Positions 1-10,559 of a stretch of DNA of 64,000 nt are shown in pieces (within the stretch, counting starts at the first letter, position 1; each line of letters opens with the position of its first letter). The position numbers and the translations under genes were made by a program. The notes beneath the pieces were generated by a model. The model was not told where the DNA came from, did no database searches, and was given only the letters and a program-made list of their open reading frames with translations. The stretch comes from Bradyrhizobium arachidis (GTDB lineage Bacteria > Pseudomonadota > Alphaproteobacteria > Rhizobiales > Xanthobacteraceae): assembly GCF_015291705.1 (NCBI RefSeq), contig NZ_CP030050.1:7936001-8000000 (forward strand). Direction: 5' to 3'.

Positions 1-123
1 TACGAGGGCACGCATTTCGCGATCGCGCTCAACTACGACGTCGTGCCGAAAAGCCGCTGGGCCGAGACCAGCCTCAAGGCCGGCGACGAGATCGAAATCA
101 TCACGCCGCGGCAGGGAGGGTGA
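1..123 (+). CDS. thiS: Sulfur carrier protein ThiS, C-terminal part
   Basis: The window opens inside this gene, and 40 codons remain before TGA. The tail has the ThiS/MoaD ubiquitin-like ending: a conserved GDEIEIITPRQGG strand finishing in the Gly-Gly that is adenylated and thiocarboxylated. ThiS-COSH donates sulfur to ThiG for thiazole formation, and thiG follows 164 bp downstream on the same strand. The start and most of the fold lie outside the window. Confidence 0.9.
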   Translation, partial: YEGTHFAIALNYDVVPKSRWAETSLKAGDEIEIITPRQGG

Positions 124-151
124 TGGGATGAATACCGCCACGAACTCCGCC

Positions 152-252
152 GTCATCCTGAGGTGCGAGCCGTCTTCGGCTCGCCTCGAAGGATGGCCGC
201 AAGCGGCGCTGTCATCCTTCGAGGCGCGCAAGTGCGCGCACCTCAGGATGAC
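152..252. repeat. Palindromic intergenic repeat (CATCCTGAGG / CATCCTTCGAGG type)
   Basis: Perfect 16-bp outer arms (152-167 and 237-252) begin GTCATCCTGAGG. An inner inverted pair CCTCGAAGGATG / CATCCTTCGAGG makes a cruciform-like hairpin. It fills the thiS-thiG gap, so it would be transcribed inside the operon mRNA. Confidence 0.85.
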
Positions 253-287
253 GGTCTGTGCAAGTCGCCTGCAAGGAAATTGAAGCC

Positions 288-1070
288 ATGGTGACCTTCT
301 ACGGCAAATCCTTCGCCTCGCGCCTCCTCATCGGCAGTGCGCTCTATCCCTCGCCCGCGATCATGCAGGCGGCGATCCGCGCCTCCGGCTCGAACATCGT
401 CACGGTGTCGCTGCGCCGCGAATCCGCCGGCGGCAAGACTGGCGATGCGTTCTGGAAGCTGATCCGCGAGCTCGACGTAACCGTGCTGCCGAACACCGCC
501 GGCTGCCGCAGCGTGCGCGAGGCGGTGACCACGGCAAAGCTCGCGCGCGAGCTGTTCGGCACCTCCTGGATCAAGCTCGAAGTCATCGCCGACAACGACA
601 CGCTGCAGCCTGACGTCGTCGGCCTGGTCGAAGCCGCGACCATCCTGATCAAGGACGGCTTTGAGGTGTTCCCCTATTGCACCGAGGATCTCTCGGTCGC
701 CAACCGCCTGGTCGATGCCGGCTGCAAGGTGGTGATGCCGTGGGCCGCCCCGATCGGCAGCGCCAAGGGCATCACCAACCGCGATGCATTAAAACTGCTG
801 CGCGAGCGGCTGCCCGACATCACGCTGGTCGTCGACGCCGGCTTAGGGGCGCCCTCGCATGCGGCCGCAGCGCTCGAGCTCGGCTACGACGCCGTGCTGC
901 TCAACACCGCAATCGCAAAAGCTGCCGATCCCGTCGCGATGGCGAACGCCTTCCGCCTCGGCTGTGATGCCGGCCGCACCGCTTTTGAAGCCGGGCTGAT
1001 GAACGCCCGCGACTTCGCCTCCCCCTCCACCCCTGTCGTTGGGACCCCGTTCTGGCATGCCGTATCCTGA
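288..1070 (+). CDS. thiG: Thiazole synthase ThiG
   Basis: 260 aa, normal for ThiG. It condenses 1-deoxyxylulose 5-phosphate, dehydroglycine and ThiS-thiocarboxylate into the thiazole phosphate moiety of thiamine in the cytoplasm. The (beta/alpha)8 landmarks are visible: the Schiff-base lysine in WIKLEVI, the PNTAGCRS loop, [12 protein letters not shown] phosphate-binding region and [14 protein letters not shown] place the start at the ATG at 288, with AAGGAAA about 10 nt upstream, rather than at an earlier in-frame start (258) near the repeat. The end overlaps the thiE start by 14 bp, indicating translational coupling. Confidence 0.95.
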   Translation: MVTFYGKSFASRLLIGSALYPSPAIMQAAIRASGSNIVTVSLRRESAGGKTGDAFWKLIRELDVTVLPNTAGCRSVREAVTTAKLARELFGTSWIKLEVIADNDTLQPDVVGLVEAATILIKDGFEVFPYCTEDLSVANRLVDAGCKVVMPWAAPIGSAKGITNRDALKLLRERLPDITLVVDAGLGAPSHAAAALELGYDAVLLNTAIAKAADPVAMANAFRLGCDAGRTAFEAGLMNARDFASPSTPVVGTPFWHAVS

Positions 1071-1665
1071 TCGCTTCTATCCTGTCGTCGACAGCCTCAA
1101 ATGGGTCGAGCGGCTGACAAAACTCGGCGTCGGCACCATCCAGCTGCGCGCGAAAGAGCTGAACGATGCCGAGGCGCTCCAGATCGTCACCGACGCGCTG
1201 GCGATCACGAACGGCACGCAAACCAAGCTGGTCGTGAACGACTACTGGCGCGCGGCGATCGTCGCCGGCGCAAAATACCTGCATCTCGGCCAGGAGGATC
1301 TGGCGGATGCCGATCTCAAGGCGATCCGCGAAGCGGGCCTATCGCTCGGAATCTCCACGCACGACGACGCCGAGCTTGCGACCGCGCTCAAGGCCGAGCC
1401 CGATTACGTCGCGCTCGGTCCGATCTTCTTCACCACGCTCAAATCGATGCGCTTCGAGCCGCAGGGCATTCCAAAGATCACGGAATGGAAGAAGCGCATC
1501 GGCAACATCCCGCTGGTCGCGATCGGCGGCATCAAGTTCGAGCACGCCGCGGAGATCTTTGCCGCCGGCGCGGATTCCATCGCCGTGGTGTCCGACGTCA
1601 CCCAGAACGCCGACCCCGACGCGCGTGTGCGGCAATGGCTCGGCCAGTCGAAGGAGGCGGCGTGA
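1057..1665 (+). CDS. thiE: Thiamine-phosphate synthase ThiE
   Basis: 202 aa TIM-barrel enzyme joining HMP-diphosphate and thiazole phosphate to thiamine phosphate. Family marks are present: IQLRAKEL (diphosphate/pyrimidine contact), [30 protein letters not shown] and the C-terminal phosphate loop VAIGGI. The start is the ATG at 1057 inside the end of thiG. A divergent TenI-like thiazole tautomerase is the main alternative in this fold, but adjacency to thiG and thiC and the HLGQEDL motif favour ThiE. Confidence 0.88.
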   Translation: MPYPDRFYPVVDSLKWVERLTKLGVGTIQLRAKELNDAEALQIVTDALAITNGTQTKLVVNDYWRAAIVAGAKYLHLGQEDLADADLKAIREAGLSLGISTHDDAELATALKAEPDYVALGPIFFTTLKSMRFEPQGIPKITEWKKRIGNIPLVAIGGIKFEHAAEIFAAGADSIAVVSDVTQNADPDARVRQWLGQSKEAA

Positions 1666-1693
1666 TGCGCACGCTCTCTCCACACCCTCAACT

Positions 1694-1792
1694 GTCATCG
1701 CCCGGCTTGACCGGGCGATCCAGTACGCCGCGGCCTCTCGGCTCTAGCCGCACCGCCTCGGAGTACTGGATCCCCGCCTTCGCGGGGATGAC
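1694..1792. repeat. Palindromic intergenic repeat, GTCATCGCCCG family
   Basis: Starts GTCATCGCCCGGCTTGACCG, has inner arms CCAGTACGCCG / GTACTGGAT, and ends CGCGGGGATGAC. It lies between thiE and thiC. The same design recurs at 9721 and 13566. Confidence 0.85.
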
Positions 1793-1831
1793 AGCAGTAT
1801 TTGTCGCTCGCGCAGCGATGCCAACGAACTA

Positions 1832-3743
<1,912 letters not shown>

Positions 3744-4055
3744 GGGGCTCAGCCCGAGCATCTTTTGAACAGTTGCAAGGCCGGGCTCAGCCCGGCCTTT
3801 CGCTTGAGACCAGCCGGATTTCTTCTTGCAGCGACCTATATTCAATGAAGCCAGAGGGCTTGCCGCTACCGCACTTCACAATCTAAGATAGCTATGTCGC
3901 GCGAACGTGTCTCCGGGTAGCTTACCGGATGGCATCCACGGGCATAATAGTACGAATTCTACGATCTTTTCATATTGGCCGAAACGAGCGGACAACAGTA
4001 CACCGCAAGTGCCCTGGCAAATCTGGCACGAAAGTCATTTGCAGGAACATGCTCC
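3744..4055. other. Intergenic region after thiC; composition changes
   Basis: Holds the thiC terminator, then from about 3830 turns visibly AT-richer and leads into the atypical gene at 4056. No convincing gene or repeat is seen. Confidence 0.5.
3777..3806 (+). terminator. Intrinsic terminator of the thi operon
   Basis: A 9-bp perfect stem AAGGCCGGG / CCCGGCCTT with loop CTCAG sits 33 bp after the thiC stop. The U-tract is short (TTTCGCTT), so it may be only partly efficient. Confidence 0.7.
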
Positions 4056-5000
4056 ATGGCTGGACCGAAACAAAGCGGGCTTTCGACTACGACACTCTAC
4101 TTGATAGCGACTGTTGTGTTTCTAGTCGGCTGTGCACTGACATTCTTCACCGGCACAGAACATCCCGAGGGTTGGACTGCACTGCAGGTTGCCTTGCTTC
4201 ACGTTGCGAAGGAAATCGGCTTCGCCCTCATAGTTGCCGCCGTTGTTTGGATGGTATTTGAGCAACTCGCGGCCAGGCACGAGCAGGCAATCTGGAACGC
4301 CCGTATCGAGTCGATCTCCGAGAATGTATTTTACGGCGTCTTGCGTCGACAAATACCAGCGGGCGTGCTGCACGTAGCCAATCGACTAGCTTTGACACAA
4401 AGCCTTTTGCGTAAGAATTTCCGTTACGATATCAGGTTACTTGACCCTGAAGAGGGTGGCAGTGCCGAATATCTAGAGCTCCGGGTAAAGGCACGCTACC
4501 AATTAAGTAATGTGAGCGACATTGTCGCTAAACATAGCCTGAAAGGACATCTTCCCGAACCAACGAGCAAGGGTCCTCGTGGAAAAGTCAAATTTCATCA
4601 CGTTGAAGTTCGACTGCGAAAAGGAGCGTCTGACGGAACACCTGCCGAGCTCGTGGACAAAGCGAATGCGTCTCTCAAGCCTGACGGAAATCGTATCGCA
4701 TTTGATATTGGTGAATTCGCCGTCGAGCCGGAGGACACGCTCTCCTGTGAGCTTGAATATTCGCTAATCAAATCCTCCGAAGACACTGACTTAATCCGGA
4801 CACATCTTCCAGCCGAAGCGCTGACCGTTTCGATAAAGGATGAAACTAAGAAGCAGTTTCTAATCCAAGCCCTCTCGATACACGATAGGGACGTCATTTC
4901 AGCGAAGAACGACGTCGAGCAAGGCTCGTATGAGTATCAAATTAATGATTACCTCTTACCTCACCAAGGGATGTTGCTGTGGTGGAAACCACGAAAATAG
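4056..5000 (+). CDS. Orphan two-TM membrane protein of atypical composition
   Basis: 314 aa from the ATG at 4056, preceded by AGGAA; an earlier in-frame ATG exists at 3975. Two hydrophobic helices lie near residues 13-34 and 50-72, separated by a short polar loop, followed by a roughly 240-residue soluble region that looks beta-rich and ends in YLLPHQGMLLWWKPRK. Codon use is clearly AT-richer than in all neighbours, suggesting horizontal acquisition. I recognise no family. The architecture (2 TM plus a cytosolic sensor-like domain) resembles some membrane effectors, but nothing here proves a defence role. Confidence 0.75.
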   Translation: MAGPKQSGLSTTTLYLIATVVFLVGCALTFFTGTEHPEGWTALQVALLHVAKEIGFALIVAAVVWMVFEQLAARHEQAIWNARIESISENVFYGVLRRQIPAGVLHVANRLALTQSLLRKNFRYDIRLLDPEEGGSAEYLELRVKARYQLSNVSDIVAKHSLKGHLPEPTSKGPRGKVKFHHVEVRLRKGASDGTPAELVDKANASLKPDGNRIAFDIGEFAVEPEDTLSCELEYSLIKSSEDTDLIRTHLPAEALTVSIKDETKKQFLIQALSIHDRDVISAKNDVEQGSYEYQINDYLLPHQGMLLWWKPRK

Positions 5001-5075
5001 AGCAAGCATGAAAGCCGATGTCCTCGCGTGACATTTGCGTTTTGCTTCTTGAAAGACAGCGACCTGCTCAACACT

Positions 5076-5576
5076 ATGAGCCCCCGCCTCCCCGACCAGC
5101 TCCGGCCCAACCTCCGCCTCGTCTTCGTCGGCACCGCCGCCTCGACGCGCTCGGCCGAACTCGGGCACTACTACGCGCATCCCGGCAACCGCTTTTGGCG
5201 CGCGATCCATGAGGCCGGGATCACGCCGCGGCGCTATCAGCCGGGCGAGTTTGCCGCGCTGATCGAGCTTGGGATCGGCTTCACCGATCTCTCCAAGACG
5301 GGGGCCGGGATGGATCACCAGATCGCGGCGGAGACGATCGACGTGCCGGGGTTCAGGAAGAAGATGGAAAAGTACCGGCCGCGGACGGTTGCGTTCACGA
5401 GCAAGAAGGCGGCGAGCTTGTTCTATGGCAGGCCGTCAGCTGCGATTGCGCTGGGGCGGCAGGTGCGCGATGCAAGCCTGCCGGAGATTTTTGTGCTGCC
5501 GTCGCCGTCCGGCGCGGCGTCCGGGCATTGGACGCTGGAGCCGTGGCGCGAGCTTGCGAAGTGGATTGCCGAATAG
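5076..5576 (+). CDS. Mug/TDG-type mismatch-specific DNA glycosylase
   Basis: 166 aa. Removes mispaired uracil or thymine-like bases by base-flipping; part of base excision repair. Sequence marks: VFVGTAAS (motif A position), GHYYAHPGNRFWRAI (strongly conserved Mug block) and the C-terminal LPSPSGAASG, equivalent to NPSGLSR. Motif A is GTAAS rather than GINPG of E. coli Mug, so the catalytic Asn is not in its usual place. The start is uncertain: ATG 5076 (chosen) or GTG 5028, which adds 16 residues without family similarity. Confidence 0.85.
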   Translation: MSPRLPDQLRPNLRLVFVGTAASTRSAELGHYYAHPGNRFWRAIHEAGITPRRYQPGEFAALIELGIGFTDLSKTGAGMDHQIAAETIDVPGFRKKMEKYRPRTVAFTSKKAASLFYGRPSAAIALGRQVRDASLPEIFVLPSPSGAASGHWTLEPWRELAKWIAE

Positions 5577-5608
5577 CGTAGATTGACGATGGCGCCTCAC
5601 ACTCAGTC

Positions 5609-5743
5609 GTCGTCCCTGCGAAAGCAGGCAGGGAGACGTTTGGCGAAGACTCGTCGTTCGGTACTTCTACCGGCAGCAAGCCGATCGATCACGCGGTATG
5701 GGTCCCGGCGCCCGTGCGCAATTGCGCACTAGGCCGGGACGAC
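5609..5743. repeat. Palindromic repeat, GTCGTCCC / GGGACGAC family
   Basis: Arms begin GTCGTCCCTGCG and end GCCGGGACGAC, with the core AGACTCGTCGTTCGGTACT shared with copies at 8127 and 18319. Confidence 0.8.
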
Positions 5744-5766
5744 ACCGGGGGTTTGGCGCGCAGCTT

Positions 5767-5856
5767 CGTAGGGTGGGCAAAGGCGCGTCAGCGCCGTGCC
5801 CACGTCGACAGCACGTGGGCACGGCGCGCGAAGAGCGCGCCTTTGCCCACCCTACG
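5767..5856. repeat. Palindromic repeat, CGTAGGGTGGGCAAAG family
   Basis: Arms CGTAGGGTGGGCAAAGGCGC and GCGCCTTTGCCCACCCTACG are near-perfect complements around GTGCCCACG...CGTGGGCAC. Placed directly after the previous repeat. Confidence 0.85.
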
Positions 5857-5869
5857 AGAGCACGCGCGC

Positions 5870-6598
5870 CTAGAGATCGAAATTGGTCGGCATCATCACC
5901 ACGTCGCGGATGGTCATGCCGCGCGGCCGTGTCAGCATGAACATCACCACTTCGGCGACTTCGCTGGCCTCCAGCAGGCTGCCGGAGTCCCTGGCATCCT
6001 TCAGCTTCTCGGGCGGCCAGTCCGCGAGCAGCGAGGTGACGACCGGGCCGGGCGAGATCGAGCCGACGCGGATGCCGTGCTTGAACACCTGGCGCCGCAC
6101 CGTCTGGACGAAGCAGTTGATCGCCCATTTGGACGACGCATAGACCGGCTCCCATGGCGTCGGAAAATGCGCCGCCAGCGAGCTCGTGACGATGATGTCG
6201 CCGGTCCGGCGCGCAATCATGTGCGGCAGCACGTCGTGCACGTTCTTCATCACGACGTTGACATTCAGATTCAGCATCCGGTCGATCGCCGTGGTGTCGG
6301 CATCGACGAGGTCGCCCCCGACATAGCTGCCCGCATTCGCATGCAGGATGTCGAGCTGGCCCGCGTTCTCCAGAACGCGCGGCAGCAACGTGGCGCAGTC
6401 CCTGGGATCAAGCAGGTCGACGACCAGCGGGATCACGGCATCGCCGTGCTTGCGATTGAGCGTCGTCAGCGCGGCCTCGTCGCGGTCGACCATCACGACG
6501 CGCGCGCCCGCGGCCAGCATCGCCTCGGCACTCGCAAGACCAATGCCCGACGCAGCGCCGGTCACGGCCGCAACCTTGCCTTCCAATACTCTTGCCAT
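5870..6598 (-). CDS. SDR-family oxidoreductase
   Basis: 242 aa short-chain dehydrogenase/reductase. The N-terminal Rossmann TGAASGIG cofactor loop, Asp ending beta-2 (VMVDRD, typical of NAD(H) preference), LHANAGS, and the catalytic Ser / YASSK pair are all present. The start is ATG 6598, the standard LEGKVAAVTGA beginning; upstream codons derive from repeat-rich DNA. Substrate cannot be inferred. It stands alone between repeats. Confidence 0.92.
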   Translation of the reverse strand: MARVLEGKVAAVTGAASGIGLASAEAMLAAGARVVMVDRDEAALTTLNRKHGDAVIPLVVDLLDPRDCATLLPRVLENAGQLDILHANAGSYVGGDLVDADTTAIDRMLNLNVNVVMKNVHDVLPHMIARRTGDIIVTSSLAAHFPTPWEPVYASSKWAINCFVQTVRRQVFKHGIRVGSISPGPVVTSLLADWPPEKLKDARDSGSLLEASEVAEVVMFMLTRPRGMTIRDVVMMPTNFDL

Positions 6599-6665
6599 GA
6601 GATCACCATTCAGCTGAGGTCGGCAGTATAGCGACCTCAGGTGAATTGGCGATGTGGATCGCCGG

Positions 6666-6720
6666 CGTCGACAGCACGTGGGCACGGCGCGCGAGGGGCG
6701 CGCCTTTGCCCACCCTACGG
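6666..6720. repeat. Half copy of the CGTAGGGTGGGCAAAG repeat
   Basis: Near-identical to the right half of the 5767 repeat (CGTCGACAGCACGTGGGCAC through CCCACCCTACG), differing by a couple of bases. The left arm is missing, so this is a truncated copy. Confidence 0.8.
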
Positions 6721-6733
6721 CACCGGGGCTCCC

Positions 6734-7171
6734 TCACCCCGCATACGCCTTGTCCAGGTCCGCGATCACGATCTTCCGCATCTTCATCATGGCCTGCATG
6801 ACGCGGTTCGCCCTGGTGCGATCGGGGTCGCCGAGGTAGCGGCCGAGCGCTGATGGCACCACCTGCCAGGACAGGCCGAACTTGTCCTTGAGCCAGCCGC
6901 ATCGCGACTCCTCACCGCCGTCGGCGGTGAGCGCTTCCCAGAAATGATCCACCTCGCCTTGCGTCTCCACGCTGATGAAGAACGACACCGCCTCGTTGAA
7001 GCGGTGTTGCGGCCCGCCGTTGAGCGCGTGGAAGCGCTGGCCTTCGAGCTCGAACACCGCCATGAAGTCGCTGACGGTCTCGATCTTGGCGTTGGGGAAC
7101 ACCGATTTGTAGAACGCGACGGCCTCGGGGACGTTGTTGTCGAACCAGAGGAACGGCGTGATGGAGGTCAT
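6734..7171 (-). CDS. VOC-family (PhnB/3-demethylubiquinone-like) protein
   Basis: 145 aa glyoxalase/bleomycin-resistance superfamily protein of the PhnB-like branch: ITPFLWFDNNVPEAVAFYKSVFPN, then ALNGGP and the C-terminal FGLSWQVVP, all standard. These proteins bind metal or small ligands; the precise function is unknown. The start is ATG 7171 with AAGGAT upstream; longer in-frame extensions run into the repeat at 7269. Confidence 0.88.
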   Translation of the reverse strand: MTSITPFLWFDNNVPEAVAFYKSVFPNAKIETVSDFMAVFELEGQRFHALNGGPQHRFNEAVSFFISVETQGEVDHFWEALTADGGEESRCGWLKDKFGLSWQVVPSALGRYLGDPDRTRANRVMQAMMKMRKIVIADLDKAYAG

Positions 7172-7268
7172 GGGCGGGGATCCTTTCGGCAAGGGGGGCT
7201 TCCCAAGGACGCGGCCGGGAGCGGCGTTCCGACATTGAGATGCGAGATTTTTTCGACCGGCCGCAGTC

Positions 7269-7366
7269 CGTAGGATGGGTAGAGCGCAGCGAAACCCATC
7301 AATCGAGCCAAAACGGCAGATCGGGCGGTTCAATGATCGGTTTCGCTGCGCTCTACCCATGCTACG
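7269..7366. repeat. Palindromic repeat, CGTAGGATGGGTAGAGCGC variant
   Basis: Arms CGTAGGATGGGTAGAGCGCA and GCGCTCTACCCATGCTACG enclose GCGAAACCCATCAATCG / CGGTTTCGCTG. A diverged relative of the CGTAGGGTGGGC family, between the divergent VOC and GST genes. Confidence 0.8.
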
Positions 7367-7443
7367 CGGAAAACCGAATAGCCTGTCGGAAGCCGCCCTG
7401 CTCGTTCGTCCTCTGGACCTGACGATCACCCCGGAGACCGCCG

Positions 7444-8094
7444 ATGCCTCCCACCATCACCGCCTTCGAAAACTCGCCCGACCGCGGCCGGGGACAGGCG
7501 CGCGACATGCGCGTCCGCTGGGCGCTGGAGGAAGTCGGGCAGCCCTATGACGTCCGCCTGGTTTCGTTCAAGCAGATGAAGGAGCCGGCGCACCTTGCGC
7601 GGCATCCGTTCGGGCAGATTCCGACCTATGAGGACGGCGATCTCGCGTTGTTCGAGTCCGGGGCGATCGTGCTCCACATCGCCGAACATCATCCCGGGCT
7701 GCTGCCGGACGAGCCGAATGCACGCTCGCGCGCGATCGCATGGATGTTCGCCGCGCTGAACACGCTGGAGCCGCCGATCGTCGAGCTCGGCATGGCGATG
7801 CTGTTCGAACGCGACAAGAGCTGGTACGAGGCGCGCCTGCCCATGCTGCAAGATCGCGTCCGTGTCAGGCTCGGCGAATTGTCCCTCCGCCTCGGCGGGG
7901 CCGACTGGCTCGACGGCGCTTTCAGCGCCGGCGACCTCGTGATGGTGACGGTGCTGCGTCGGCTGAACACATCGGGGCTGCTGGAGGAATATCCTGACAT
8001 CGCCGCCTATGTCGCCCGTGGCGAGGCGCGGCCGGCGTTCAGGCGGGCGTTCGATGCGCAGCTGGCGGTGTTTACCGCGGCGTCGCGTTCGTAG
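7444..8094 (+). CDS. Glutathione S-transferase family protein
   Basis: 216 aa. N-terminal thioredoxin-like GST domain with the cis-Pro region FGQIPTYEDGD and the glutathione gamma-Glu site LFESGAIVLHI, then an all-helical C-terminal domain. Probable conjugation or detoxification activity in the cytoplasm. ATG 7444 has GGAG upstream. A second GST-fold gene follows at 8340 after a repeat. Confidence 0.9.
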   Translation: MPPTITAFENSPDRGRGQARDMRVRWALEEVGQPYDVRLVSFKQMKEPAHLARHPFGQIPTYEDGDLALFESGAIVLHIAEHHPGLLPDEPNARSRAIAWMFAALNTLEPPIVELGMAMLFERDKSWYEARLPMLQDRVRVRLGELSLRLGGADWLDGAFSAGDLVMVTVLRRLNTSGLLEEYPDIAAYVARGEARPAFRRAFDAQLAVFTAASRS

Positions 8095-8126
8095 GAGCAA
8101 GGTTCGGAGCGGCGCCACCCTCCACT

Positions 8127-8253
8127 GTCGTCCCCGCGAAAGCGGGGACCCATAACCACAGGGAGAGATTTGGCGAAGATTCGTCGTTCGGTACTACGGC
8201 CGCCCACGACACACAGATCACGCGGTATGGGTCCCGGCGTTCGCCGGGACGAC
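8127..8253. repeat. Palindromic repeat, GTCGTCCC / GGGACGAC family
   Basis: GTCGTCCCCGCGAAAGCGGG ... CATAACCACAGGGAG ... CGTTCGCCGGGACGAC. Same core as the copy at 5609. Confidence 0.85.
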
Positions 8254-8339
8254 ACCGTGAGCTTGGAGAATTTCGCTCCCCATTGCATCCATCTCGGCGC
8301 CCCTGCATGCTGGCCCCGCCATCACAGGGGAGCCGCCGC

Positions 8340-9032
8340 ATGCTGACCCTTTACTCCTACCCGGAACTGTTCGGCGTCGCCGACAACAACGGCTACGGCC
8401 TCAAGGTCTACGCCTTCCTCAAGCTCGCGGGCGTGCCGTTCGTGCACGAGCACATCTTCGATGCCTCCGCGGCGCCGCGCGGACAGCTGCCTTATATCGT
8501 CGACGACGGCGAGACCATCGGCGACAGCGAGACCATCATCGCGCATGCGATCGCGAAATATCGCCTGACCATCGATGCCGCGCTGTCGGCGGAGCAGCGC
8601 CGCACCAACCACCTCGTCACGCGCATGCTCGATGATCTCTACTGGGTGATGTCGTATTCGCGCTGGAAGGACGAGCGCTTCTATCCGGCGTTCCGCGACG
8701 GCTTCATCGCGCAGCATCCGCAGATCAATGCGGAAGGGTTCGAGAAGGCCAAGGCCTACAACGCGCAGCGCTATCATTTCCAGGGCATCGGCCGCTATAC
8801 GCCCGAGCAGGCTTACGCGCGGGGTCTCGCCGATCTGCAGGTGCTGGCCGAGATCGTGCCGGCCACGGGTTTCGTGCACGGCGCGGCCCCGACCAGTGTC
8901 GATGCCGGCATCTACGGCTTTGTCGCGAACATCTACTATTTTCCGATCCCGACGCCGCTGAAGGCGTTCGTCGACGCGCACAAGAACCTCGTCGCGCATT
9001 GCGAGCGGGTGCATGCGATGGTGTCGGCCTAA
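8340..9032 (+). CDS. GST-fold protein (metaxin/FAXC-like)
   Basis: 230 aa starting MLTLYSYPELFGVADNNGYG, with GGGGAG before ATG 8340. The thioredoxin-like half has QLPYIVDDGETIGDSETII, the GST cis-Pro and SD motifs. The C-terminal half is helical with VHGAAPTSVDAGIYGF. The pattern is closest to the Tom37/metaxin-like bacterial GSTs. Role unknown. Confidence 0.85.
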   Translation: MLTLYSYPELFGVADNNGYGLKVYAFLKLAGVPFVHEHIFDASAAPRGQLPYIVDDGETIGDSETIIAHAIAKYRLTIDAALSAEQRRTNHLVTRMLDDLYWVMSYSRWKDERFYPAFRDGFIAQHPQINAEGFEKAKAYNAQRYHFQGIGRYTPEQAYARGLADLQVLAEIVPATGFVHGAAPTSVDAGIYGFVANIYYFPIPTPLKAFVDAHKNLVAHCERVHAMVSA

Positions 9033-9042
9033 TCGGCGGTCT

Positions 9043-9134
9043 CGTAGGGTGGGCAAAGCGAAGCGTGCCCACGACCTGTATCCATCACGGGCGAATGGTG
9101 GGCACGGCGCTTGCGCGCCTTTGCCCACCCTACG
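9043..9134. repeat. Palindromic repeat, CGTAGGGTGGGCAAAG family
   Basis: CGTAGGGTGGGCAAAGCG to GCCTTTGCCCACCCTACG, sited just after the GST-like gene stop. Confidence 0.85.
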
Positions 9135-9159
9135 GCACCGAGTCAGACGGCACCGTCTT

Positions 9160-9594
9160 CTACCGCATCGTGATCGCAAGCCCGCTCAGATCCGCATTCG
9201 CCATCAGGCCGACTTGCGTGCCGGTCAGCTCCAGCACCGCGCCCTTCTGGTTGGTGAGCACGATGGCGCGGGCGCCGCGGCCGACGGCGAGGCCGGCACC
9301 GGCAGCGCCATAGACGCCGGCGACGTCGGAGGGACGGTTGATGTTGGAGACGCGGCCGCGCAGCACGGTCTTGGAGCCGCCGAAGACGAGGCCGTAATCG
9401 AGCCCGCCGGTGGAGAGCGGATAGGCGCGGCCGCGGAAGTTGAGGACGCCCGAGCCGCCCGAGCCGCCGATGATCCAGCCCGCCTTGTAGATCGTCAGCA
9501 CCACGGTGCCGCCGTCGGCCCGTGCAGCGGTCGAGAGGCCGGCAAGCGCGGCAATGGCGACCAGCGCGGCGCGGAAGGTGGATGCGATCTTCAT
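9160..9594 (-). CDS. Secreted Gly-rich protein of unknown function
   Basis: 144 aa. Signal peptide with cleavage near AARADGG (residues 1-26), then a Gly/Val/Leu-rich beta-type domain (IIGGSGGSGVLNFRGRAYP, GVYGAAGAGLAVGRGARA). It resembles small periplasmic DUF1134/SYLF-like proteins in texture, but I cannot assign the family. ATG 9594 has GGAG 8 nt upstream; a longer in-frame extension runs into the 9721 repeat and is unlikely. Confidence 0.75.
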   Translation of the reverse strand: MKIASTFRAALVAIAALAGLSTAARADGGTVVLTIYKAGWIIGGSGGSGVLNFRGRAYPLSTGGLDYGLVFGGSKTVLRGRVSNINRPSDVAGVYGAAGAGLAVGRGARAIVLTNQKGAVLELTGTQVGLMANADLSGLAITMR

Positions 9595-9720
9595 GGAGAA
9601 TCTCCGGGGGCTATTTTTCAAGGGGGAAAGCGAATCAGACGCGACGAATCTATCCGATCGATCGCGGCGGCAACATGATCGGGGTGGGCGCGGGTTGCGA
9701 GGTCCAGCAACACCCCAACT

Positions 9721-9810
9721 GTCATCGCCCGGCTTGACCGGGCGATCCAGTATTCCGGAGACGTTGGTGATTGAACCGAGAAGCCGCGGCGTACTGGATG
9801 CCCCGGTCAA
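9721..9810. repeat. Degraded GTCATCGCCCG-family repeat
   Basis: The left arm GTCATCGCCCGGCTTGACCG matches the 1694 copy. The right side (GTACTGGATGCCCC) is present but the closing arm is degenerate. Confidence 0.7.
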
Positions 9811-10019
9811 GACGCCGCCGCGATCATGCCATTCTGCCAGTGTTTTGCCCGACGCGTCAAGCCGAACTTCTGTCTTTCCGAATCAGCTGACAGATCTCGT
9901 CGTTTCTACTGTGCATGGGGTTGTTTTCGAATTTTTGTTCAGGCCCCCTCTCGCAATGCCGATTGCAACTCCCCCGCATCTGGCTACGCTCAAGCGCCGA
10001 CGCCACCCCGAGGTGACCC

Positions 10020-10403
10020 ATGCCGATCCAGCATTTCGCGCCCCCGCCGCACGTCAAGGCGCCGCCGCTGTCGTTTGCGACGCGTGTCGGCGACCTCCTG
10101 TTCGTGTCCGGCATTCCCGGCTTCGATGCCCATGGCGCGCTGCCTGACGGCTTCGATGCGCAGTTCGCCAACGTCGTCGTCAACATTCGCCGCGTGCTCG
10201 ACGAGGCCGGCGCGACGGTCCGCGATCTCGTCAAGGTCAACGTGCTGCTGACCCGCGCTTCCGATGTCGCCGCGATGAATGCGCTCTATGCAGGCAGCTT
10301 CGGCCCGCCGCCCTACCCGGCGCGCACCACCTGCGTGGTGCACGCCCTGCCAGATCCGAAGATGCTGATCGAGATCGAGGCGGTGGCCTCGCTGGCGAAG
10401 TGA
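10020..10403 (+). CDS. RidA/YjgF/UK114-family protein
   Basis: 127 aa trimeric chorismate-mutase-like fold. Marks: VGDLLFVSGIPGFDAHG, QFANVVVNIRRVLDEAG, and PARTTCVV...LIEIEAVA, with the Arg that contacts the substrate carboxylate in RidA deaminases. Likely hydrolyses reactive enamine/imine intermediates. It stands alone; no RBS of note. Confidence 0.92.
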   Translation: MPIQHFAPPPHVKAPPLSFATRVGDLLFVSGIPGFDAHGALPDGFDAQFANVVVNIRRVLDEAGATVRDLVKVNVLLTRASDVAAMNALYAGSFGPPPYPARTTCVVHALPDPKMLIEIEAVASLAK

Positions 10404-10559
10404 GCCGCGCCAGACACGTGTGACTTGCGGGACACGCGGCCAGACCAAGTGCGCCGCTGCGTCTGACATGTCCGTGAACGGCCGCTCTCCCCGGCTTGCA
10501 AAGGACCTGCCTTTACCGCACGAATTTTCCGCTCACCCTTCCCCACAAGGAGATACTTC

